From NCBI GenBank assembly GCA_037178675.1, contig JAYMGJ010000029.1, positions 1 to 64,000 on the forward strand: a DNA stretch of 64,000 nucleotides. Reading direction: 5' to 3'. The position numbers were made by a program, and so were the translations under genes. The notes below the pieces were generated by a model. The model was not told the origin of the DNA, searched no databases, and saw nothing but the letters and a program-made list of their open reading frames with translations. Shown here piece by piece: positions 53,676 through 64,000 of this stretch; within the stretch, counting starts at the first letter, position 1, and every line of letters begins with the position of its first letter. Source of the DNA: Scleroderma bovista (taxonomy: Eukaryota; Basidiomycota; Agaricomycetes; Boletales; Sclerodermataceae).

Positions 53676-54463
53676 AGAGTCAACTTCTGCGGTATGGAAT
53701 AGGTAGGATGGCTGGTGATCTCATGCTGTGGAGAATATAAGGGCAGCGAATCCACAGCACCTCGAGGTCTACAAACGCCTGAGCAACTGGCACACGATGC
53801 CTACTTTCGCAAGCACTTCGTAGCCGATTACCCCATAAGCCACCCCAAGTGCTTATGTATTGTCAAGGGATGGATTGGCATCTGCTACTGAGCATTTACT
53901 GGTGTCACGCAAAATGACTTGTTCTAGTGGGAAAGCATCTGATCATTATGTCCGAATATTAATGACGACGGCGGATAGAGTGGGTTGCTACATTCTTCTT
54001 CTGCCTCACGTTGACCTCACCCACAGGCATGGTGAACTGGAAGCTCTTCCTGTGAAAGCCAGGGACCCGGAGGCTGTCGACAAGCAACGGGTGGCTGTTG
54101 TAGCACTAAGCACGGTGGCGGGTTAGTCTAGTCTTCGTTAGCATTCTCATCACGTGCGATTCTATCGACGGACGCTTGCAGGCAGCGTCCATAACTTGGA
54201 GTGCTGACCCTCCCAGCTTGGCTGTCCTTGTTGCCCAACTTATCGTGGTGTGTACGACTGTCCTTATTCTATCAAGGCTTCAGGTCAGTTCTCGTTTCTG
54301 TTTGAGGTACATAAGGCCTTATGAAACCAGCGCCTGTCGGAGAATAAGTGTGGCGACGAGCATCAAGTTGGCGTGCCGTGACACACAGTCAGCCGCCTTT
54401 TCTTCTCCTCCGCACTCCAGTCTCATCCTTCGGTCTTCATTGTCCCCTCAGTCGTTGTAGGAG
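53676..54463. promoter_or_regulatory. Divergent promoter region (BTB gene / RSP5)
   Basis: 788 bp between two divergent start codons. An 88-codon frame at 53860-54126 has no recognisable content. Pyrimidine-rich sequence precedes the RSP5 start at 54464. Confidence 0.45.
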
Positions 54464-57184
<2,721 letters not shown>

Positions 57185-58589
57185 CCTCGAAGGCCTTGAA
57201 TTCTCCCTCTCCCTTGCTTTCGACAGGCTTTGTACTATGCACGGGTTTTTCATTTGTGGATGTATTTATATCTTCCAGCGTATTGTACGGCTTGTTTAGT
57301 TGTTACAATAGGTTTCGATCTTCTTCCTGTGCATACTGCATTGATGTGTTCTTTGACAGTCACTATGTATAGTTCCTCACCCCCAGTGGGATCAAGACGA
57401 TTGCACAGACGACGGACAAAGATGGGTTCCTATGAAAGCCACTGCAGCCAGTACAAAAGTCGTGTCAGAACTGAAATACTTCGCAACTGGAGCCTCTAGT
57501 AGACGTCTGCGCAGTTGCATGACTAAAAGAGTTGGAAGAGGACCTTGTTCGAAAAGGGGGACCCCAGCCTCTATCCTTGATCACCGTAAATATGGCGAGT
57601 CTACAGGTTTGCTAAGCTGCTATTACGGATCGGGGACTCTCAGTCACCATTGCTTACTTTTGGGAATAAAAGATGGGATCGGAACTGCGACGGTTTTGTA
57701 TGTAGTTGGGGTGTCCATGACAGATCCGGGTGTGTGAGAGGCCAGTGCCACGTACTATTATCGACCAATTAACTTCGATCCCATACCCAAGCTGGTCCCG
57801 GAACTCATAGCATCCGCATCGTTGATGCACCTGTAGCCCGCGGGCGTGCCAATGTCAATGTGCCTATTATGCCTTCATCAGAGTTGTCGTTTATACATAC
57901 GAGTCTGGGTATTCCAAGTCGTTGTCATCATTGATGCGCCTGTGGGGGGAGGGCGTCGGGCACTCTCGTCTGAGAACTGCATCACTGTTCAGGAAAGGTG
58001 AATCCAACTCTTTCGAGATGTTTTGGACCATGTCAGGGTTGTTGTTATCAGAGAATGAATCATTGAAGATCAGTGTAGACATCTCGAATGCAAAGACTCA
58101 AAAGGCAACTACATACACAGCTCAGCCTCGCGCGACTGTCAATTCGTGAGTAGCACAAGTTCAAGTTGAATGTTCCAAGGTATTGGCGACGGCCCTTTAC
58201 AGCAAGTTTCATATCGATAGACCAGAATCGACCAACACAAGCGCTTTCCTTTAGTCTTGGAATGGAGCCAAACAATGGCGCGCACTATACCTTTATTTGT
58301 ATGGCTTGGATGTACTGCTACGGTCACAAGGGAAAGAACATCAAGTCACCAAAAAGTAGTCGAACGGAATCGGTGGTCATTACTGTCGTTGACGGTCGTA
58401 CGCAGGATGATAAATCGCTTGTGTGAGCGTTGGTCGATTCTGGTCTATCGATATCACCTTGTTTACCAAGGTCACTACCACTGGATATGCCACGTTTATG
58501 GTATGTTTCGTGCTCCGCATATTCTTGTAGTCCCGAATCTCCGAGCCTATTAGCTGCAGCTACTCTATATCGTTGGTGATAATAATCAT
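57185..58589. other. Intergenic region with inverted repeat
   Basis: 1.4 kb downstream of RSP5 with no supported gene. It contains a 26-bp perfect inverted repeat (58211-58237 with 58424-58451, approximate ends) whose arms also share a less exact acaagcg extension. Two diverged copies of a motif like catcgttgatgcacctgt occur near 57818-57835 and 57928-57945. As the helicase remnant next to it ends here on the minus strand, this may be the 3' flank of a dead Helitron, but a terminal hairpin with a CTRR end was not identified. Confidence 0.4.
58211..58451. repeat. 26-bp inverted repeat with about 190-bp spacer
   Basis: The sequence atatcgatagaccagaatcg continuing with accaac near 58211-58236 recurs as its reverse complement near 58428-58453. 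It is perfect over about 26 bases. It could be the ends of a small non-autonomous element or a long hairpin. Confidence 0.75.
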
Positions 58590-59222
58590 TCATGCTATTT
58601 CGTTTCTCCTTGCCAATACTTCCATCCACTGCTCTCGTGAAACTAGCTGTTGGTCCTCCTGCCGCAAATACTCGCTTGGATGTTGTGTGAAGAGCCTATC
58701 TTCAAAGTCCTGCAATAGTCGGATATTGTCTTGACCTTGGCTTCTCGACAGTGCAATGTATATATTGAAGGGTGTGAGTTCTCCTGTGGGCAGCTTCCCG
58801 ATATCGATGATGCATCGTTCGAGTGTCTGACCTTGTGAACAATAGTCTGTAAATGTGCCATTCCATCTCATCCATACCGCATGACATGGCATCACAAGAA
58901 GAGCTTGGTTCCATGGTGCGCTGGTAAAGTTGGTCGGTGGACAGTTTTTATCTCCGAGGATGAGACTCCGTAGCAGTTTGAGATGGTATTCTTTGCAAAA
59001 GTTCCCATAACAAACATGCTGAAGAAGGTCATGCCATTCTGGATCGATGACTCGTACTTGGGTCTTAAGGCGGACGAATTCGGTAAACTGCTCGTATATT
59101 TTGCGTCCGAGAATCTCATCTGTTGTGTCGTGTAGTGGATTGCATGGCCAGTACAAAGGTGCTGACACCTTACTTGCTACTGGTGGGAACTGATGAAAGT
59201 CTCCTACTAAGATGACATTCAT
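58590..59222 (-). pseudogene. PIF1-like (Helitron-type) helicase fragment
   Basis: Open frame of 210 codons with two parts of the PIF1-like helicase found in mushroom Helitrons and relatives: MNVILVGDFHQFPPV (helicase motif II/III region), and near the end FTDYCSQGQTLERCIIDIG and FNIYIALSRSQGQDNIRLL (motifs V and VI). The Walker A part is missing upstream. Between CHAVWMRWN and FTDYCSQGQ the middle of the enzyme appears deleted, with the frame kept. No Rep nuclease domain is nearby. It is almost certainly a dead, internally deleted remnant. Confidence 0.8.
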
Positions 59223-59692
59223 GCCTCCAAAGGGTTCGTACCATAGTTACTTAAACAGCAACAGAAATTGTGCAATCAGTCATTCGACTGGGATTGCCAT
59301 TATACACTTTTAATGAAAAGGAATGCAGGAGCAGTCTTACAGTATATAGAGTCAAAGATGTCACCATCCGACTTCGCAATGTAGTAAATTGTCTCAAATT
59401 GTTACATATACCTATATGAGAAACTCGTCAAATGCCAAAGTAAACAAGGTGGATGCCGGCGCAGCTCGGCCGTGATCTGGTGTACAAGGTGGCTTTTGAT
59501 ATATTTGTTGTTTTACTCCATCCATGAACCAAGGTACATATGTAAACCAAAAACGAAGGTTTGAACGATGTGCCCAAGCGATCTCCATAAAAACGTTTTG
59601 GATCTAGCTGGAAACAGAGCTACATAGTTATAATGCTACAAAGAGTATAAGTAAGTGGACTATTCGGTTCCAGTGGTACGACTGACCCTGCT
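59223..59692. promoter_or_regulatory. Upstream region of the BAHD gene
   Basis: 470 AT-rich bases between the helicase remnant and the acyltransferase start, presumably including its promoter. No defined element is recognised. Confidence 0.35.
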
Positions 59693-61356
59693 ATGCCAAT
59701 CTGCGTTGTCCTTGATAATACCATGCACTTCGTCTCCCCAAAGTTGCCCACTGTACTCCATCATCAAACCACTGTTGATCTGGCCTACGATCTGTGGTTC
59801 TATGACGTAGGTCGACTCTCAGTTATGGTTGCCCATGTCCTGATTCTTTTAGGCAATTCCCTTTGAAAGGTCAACAGTGTCCATGTCCTCCCTGGAATGA
59901 TTGATGTGGAAAAGTTCAAGAATGCCCTTTCAAATGCTCTTCAGTTGTATCTCCATGCAGCTGGGCAGCTATGTTGTCAAGACGAGCGTTGGTTTGTAAG
60001 TGGCTCATTCCATGGCCTACAGGTAGTTCACTGTCTTCTCAGATAGAACTCACGGATACTCCTGTGCCCCTGGGTGTCAATCATGTCGAAGAGAAATCTT
60101 GGAGCACATTTTTGCAAGAAGACTGGGTCATACAAAAAAACTTAGCATTCCTTGCATTTCCCCAGCGGACCCACGCCAGTCTTATCAACGGGACAGAACC
60201 GTTACTCCGTTGTCAACTTATCTTCTTTTCGGAGGAAACATGCATCGGTATATGCTGGCATCACACTCTAGGTCAGTAAGTCGTGTCTAGATTGTCAAAT
60301 GAGAATGACTACGTAACCTTTTTATATACAAGGTGACGCCACTGTCCGTTTCCGTTTCATCCATACTCTGTCGCAATTCTACCAGAACAAAGTACCAGAG
60401 TTTCCTACACCCACATTCCGAAAACACGTCTTGCCACCGCCCTCGGGAATCATCGCCACAGAATACTATCCTCAGATGCCTCTACACCACCATGTGTATC
60501 CCTTTGCTGAAATCGGCGCTAAATACGTGGAAGCCAAGGAAGGTGTTGAGATTCTGCATTGGCGGTTCACCGGCGAAGAGCTGCGTAGATTACATGCGAC
60601 AACCAATTCAAGCGGGCAGCAAGCGCTCACGATCCAAGACTGCCTCGCGGCTTATATTGTCACTGTTCTGAATCACTGTCGAGAAAAACCTATACGAATG
60701 GTTACTAACATAGGCAGTGTAAGTAGGGCGTACATCCCAATCTAAGTTATATTGTTTAACCCCTGTACAAGTATCGAAGGGTGAGAGCGCCATTCGTTGA
60801 GGAGAACGTGGCAGGAAATATGGTCTACACTGTCTGTGCTCGTCTTTCTGAGGTGATGGCGATTTTCTTAACCCAAACCAGATTGTTACAGAACAGCTGC
60901 CCTTAGATATCGTCGGGATTGCGACCGCGATCCGTACCTCCATCATCCGTAGCCGAGACCCCAAAGATCTTGAGAATTGGTTGAGCACTGCAACCCACCG
61001 CCTGCTGACCACCATCAATTTAGGGAAGGCGTTTTTCTTCAGGTCTTATGATGATGTGTTGGACGTAAACTCGACTTCTTCGTGAGTGTACATTCTGTTT
61101 ACTCACCTCATCAGGAAGTAATATATACTCACTGTCTAGGTTTGATTGGGGTAGTGTAAACTTCGGTTTTCCGGATGGTTCGAGATTCTATGGTGAAGGA
61201 TTTATGAACTTGGAACTCCGGGTTGTTAAATCCAACCCGATGAAGGGAGCCGATGGTGTTTGGCACGTTCTTCAAGGTTCCATCGACATTTCAATGGGTG
61301 TACCGACAAATTTAAAGTCGAGAATCCTAGATATTCTTGCTAGAGGTTTCGAATAG
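59693..61356 (+). CDS. BAHD-type acyltransferase (transferase family PF02458)
   Basis: Acyl-CoA dependent O- or N-acyltransferase of secondary metabolism; substrate unknown. Start at 59693 (MPICVVLDNTMHFVSP). Exon 1 ends LAYDLWFYD; the next exon is VNSVHVLPGMIDVEKFKNAL then YLHAAGQLCCQDERW. The catalytic motif HxxxD is in CWHHTLGDATVRF, formed across an intron near 60270-60330. Later exons give FTGEELRRLHATTNSS, AFFFRSYDDVLDVNSTSS and FDWGSVNFGFPDGSRF, where FDWG stands in the place of the structural DFGWG motif. It ends KSRILDILARGFE with the stop at 61354-61356. About six exons. No other biosynthetic gene is adjacent within the window. Confidence 0.87.
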
Positions 61357-63846
61357 AGCGACTGCTCGAAAGATTCAACCCTCAAATGTAATTTTGGTTA
61401 CTGCAGCTTCTTCCTTTCGATTCACTGTACCACTACTGAATAGTATCAGGCTGATTTGATTCAGCGCATCCGAATCAGCGCAATAGTCTGAGATCTACCA
61501 AGAATTTATACCCTTCATCGCAGCCAAAAAAAAACACCGTCCATCCCTTAGGATGGAGCCTCAAATTCCAATTTCAACACGAAAATGACTTGAAAAGGGC
61601 TACTTTTGCTTGTCTTCCTTCCTAAGGAACTTGCTCACCGATCCCATTCTCCACAACGAGTCAGGAAGGTACTCTTCCTCGACAATGATCTTTTGCACAG
61701 CCAGCGTAGCAACAGCAGCCAGTGGGCATGGAATGTTGCTTGGCCGAAAACATATCACTCACCTAACATGTTAGGTTAGTCCACTGGTGTCAAGATTACA
61801 ACCCGCTGCAGGTTGATCCAATACCGAGCCGCGGGTTCTACTGAAACGCCTCAAACATGTATTATATTTAGGCCTACTTAGGTTACTGAATAAACTGAAT
61901 ACATATGGGTATGTGCAGAGAATACACTGCAGCAGTGGACGTGCCTGCCAACCGTCGTCAACGCCTTGCCTGTGTTGTACCGCTGTTGTCCATATCCTCC
62001 GACGTCTCTAGCTGCAGTCGTGGTGATCGCTGCCGCCTCTCGCTGTGGCAACAGGCACCCCGTCGTCATTGCCGTTGATGTCAATGTCCATCTGTAGGCA
62101 GGGCGTCGTCGTCAATGTGTTTCTGTGGCGATAGGCCTCGTCATCGCCAATAAGGCAGATTTGATGGGTTGCATCCCTCAAGCATGACAGGTATCAATGA
62201 ATTGGATCCAGTCGTCGATCATGCCCCAAATGCGATCGGCAACGGAGAAGTCGAGGGAAAAGTAAGCTAACATTCGAGCGTAAAAACAGTTTCACGAGTG
62301 GGCGTAAGAAAAGGGCTGAGCACTGTCGGCCTGCCATATCATGTCCACAGAGTTTGTTCCAGAAAGATAGCCATTCCCTGGAAGGCTGGATGTAGTCAAG
62401 TTTTGAGGCGAGACCATAATGCTGTGGGGGCAGTTCAACGCTATATTATCGTGAATTATTGCGTTAAGTGAGTAGCTAATGCTGTAGGGTTGTCTGTAAA
62501 CGAAAGACGGTCAAAAACTGCAAGTAAACAAAGATTAGAATGAGCAGTGAAACACAAGAAGACTACGAAAAAAAATGAAAGCAAGTTTGTAGGAGGCCCC
62601 GTTAACGGGAGTCATGCCGCTCGTGGAAAATAAGTGGTGATCGCCCGTAGGGTCGTCGTTCGTGGACTTCCAGCTTCGCCAGAGGGCTGAAGTAACTTAG
62701 TAAGGGGATATTGCACCATCGCATTGTCGTCGCCCTCACACTCGAAGCATCGGGTAGGAAGGAACCTACAGGCCAGACAATCTACAAACCTACCGACGCC
62801 GTACAGGCTCTTAAGTAACATCCGTTAATGAGCCCTGACACATAATCTGGTTCATGGAGAGGGTAGAGATGAAAATGAGCGCTTACTAAAGATGCCTATC
62901 TGCAAACCAGACTCGCAAGGACTATTTTGAGCGCTTTGCTCGGCTATATTTTGCAGATCGCGGCGGCCCCCCGGCCTACTAGTAGCTACTAAACGTTCAC
63001 TGAAGAGATGGCAGCCGGAGCAATAGAAGAAGCGATGGCAAAATTAGGTGCCGGAGATGCATGGAAGAAGTTGGCAGTGGATTTCTGATTTCAGCATTGA
63101 AGGGGCAGTACCATTTTCAGGGAAGTATGTGACATGTTGGTTGAGGAAATTTGGGAAGGACAAAACTTGCTCTGGACCTCGTTCGGAAGTCAGAGCACCC
63201 CATTACCTTTGCGGCGTTTGTATCTGTGAGTTGTTCCTGTCGCAAGTCATTTTTTAAAATTGTTGCCCTCCTCGGCTTAAATCACAGCAAGTTGTGCCGT
63301 TACAAGTTCGTCAGACTGCTGTGCAACAAGTTTATAGTGCTTATCGCAACCCTACAATTAACACCGCTAGTGTTCCACCCCGCCTTAATTGGGGACAGAA
63401 GACAATGTTGATGATGAGTTATTCCGGAGGCGGGTCGTGGAAGAGGACTTAAGGCGTCTATTGATGAAGTCAGGGTCGCGAGAGCACCAAGACACGGATC
63501 GGATTGAATAGTATAACGACCTACGGAGCCAAAGCTGTAGTGTCCGTAACTAGGGAAATAGGATGCATGTATGTCAACTAGCCAATATCTAGCTGAACAG
63601 GGACATCACGAAGGACTATATGGGACAATGTGGCATCTAGTGGATGGACGGAATTAAATCGTGGCGAGGATCATCAAGCAAGGAACACACCCTAGCATGC
63701 CTCGGCCTCCCCAGCCCTTCCTGGGTGTAAAATTTAGCGTTACTCTTTCTTCTCCGCGGAGTACCTGTACGGGAAGCTCTTGCTTCACACACCAGCCGCG
63801 TGCATGAGTGATACGCACTGCAGATTACACGTATCACAAACACTTA
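61357..63846. other. Degraded or intergenic sequence
   Basis: About 2.5 kb with no intact gene. It includes a 16-bp perfect palindrome (acctaacatgttaggt, 61761-61776), a possible aminotransferase remnant at about 61600-61740 and gtcgtc/gtcatc-rich stretches near 61950-62150. Short frames near 63010-63400 (FGKDKTCSGPRSEVRAP) look like pieces of an unidentified decayed gene. AT-rich runs are common. Confidence 0.4.
61602..61736 (-). pseudogene. Possible ornithine-aminotransferase C-terminal remnant
   Basis: On the minus strand a short frame reads CPLAAVATLAVQKIIVEEEY and then RMGSVSKFL before a stop. This resembles the stretch after the PLP-lysine region in ornithine aminotransferases (GNPLACAVA... 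VI.EE... RLG..F). Only about 40 codons match and no upstream part is visible. The assignment is tentative and could be chance. Confidence 0.28.
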
Positions 63847-63848
63847 CG

Positions 63849-63956
63849 TTCTCGCTGCCAGCAACAAGTTCCGCCAGTGGCTGCAGGGTTGCCTCCGTAA
63901 AAGATGACCTTATCAGGGGGCCGAATTTGGTTATGAGGTCTTCCCGGTTCAGACCC
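63849..63956 (-). CDS. Possible internal exon of a gene running off the window
   Basis: On the minus strand an open stretch (NREDLITKFGPLIRSSF, TLQPLAELVAGSEN) is preceded by an acceptor-like atgcatag and followed by a consensus donor gtaagtg at about 63846. No family is recognised; the gene would start beyond 64000. Confidence 0.3.
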
Positions 63957-64000
63957 TATGCATAATTATTGAATTAATCCAGGTGTCGGAGCAGATAGGG

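Noticed and set aside
62612..62821. Copia-like LLKSLYG motif at 62612-62821 (minus)
   Set aside because: Only seven residues resemble the Copia RT motif; the rest of the frame does not continue the family.

Overview
The window looks like nuclear DNA of a basidiomycete fungus, most likely an Agaricomycete. Genes are dense, lie on both strands and are broken by many 40-70 nt GT-AG introns. The gene families are ones common in that group: HET-domain proteins, MYND-finger proteins, BTB proteins with an acidic linker, a DUF1479 oxygenase-like protein, KRE6/SKN1 glucan proteins, and tyrosine-recombinase (YR) retrotransposons. I saw no bacterial-type operons, CRISPR arrays, rRNA or tRNA genes. All exon boundaries were read by eye.

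Left part (1-27.8 kb), mostly single-copy housekeeping genes. A decayed HET-domain pseudogene (1.1-2.7 kb, minus) is followed by SMC6 (4.0-8.6, minus), a conserved single-pass membrane protein (9.1-10.3, plus), a ULP2/SENP6-like SUMO protease (11.0-14.8, minus), dihydrofolate synthase FOL3 (15.2-16.7, minus), a MYND-finger protein (16.9-19.0, plus), a DUF1479 protein (19.4-21.2, plus), an EEF1AKMT4-like methyltransferase (21.8-23.0, minus), a KRE6/SKN1 GH16 protein (23.7-26.1, minus) and the SUMO E1 subunit AOS1 (26.3-27.8, minus).

Middle part (27.9-44.6 kb), a rearranged accessory island. It holds two direct copies of a Zn2Cys6 transcription factor gene. The right copy (41.6-44.6) looks complete. 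The left copy (28.3-30.4) has lost its zinc cluster and is joined to a segment copied from the ULP2 gene. The ULP2-derived copy is split by a 6.5 kb DIRS/Ngaro-like YR retrotransposon (about 30.81-37.34, minus) with no visible target duplication. That element is itself split inside its recombinase gene by a 1,262 bp TG...CA solo LTR with a 5-6 bp target duplication (AACGGC). This gives a readable order: ULP2 and transcription-factor duplications, then YR insertion, then LTR insertion and LTR-LTR recombination. An in-frame chimeric ORF (ULP2 linker plus transcription-factor middle domain) survives at the left junction.

Right part (44.8-64 kb). A mitochondrial PPR-like protein (44.8-47.5, minus), a proline-rich coiled-coil protein (47.8-48.9, plus), the Golgi protein GRASP/GRH1 (49.5-50.7, plus), a BTB protein (51.3-53.7, minus), the NEDD4-family E3 ligase RSP5 (54.5-57.2, plus), a truncated PIF1/Helitron-type helicase remnant (58.6-59.2, minus), a BAHD-type acyltransferase (59.7-61.4, plus), and 2.6 kb of apparently degraded sequence to the window end.

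Three genes belong to or touch the SUMO pathway (AOS1, the ULP2-like protease, SMC6) within 24 kb. The most unusual observations are the nested-transposon and gene-duplication island with its chimeric ORF, a patch of near-identity between ULP2 and its otherwise diverged copy, and a 12-nt microexon inside the SMC6 P-loop.
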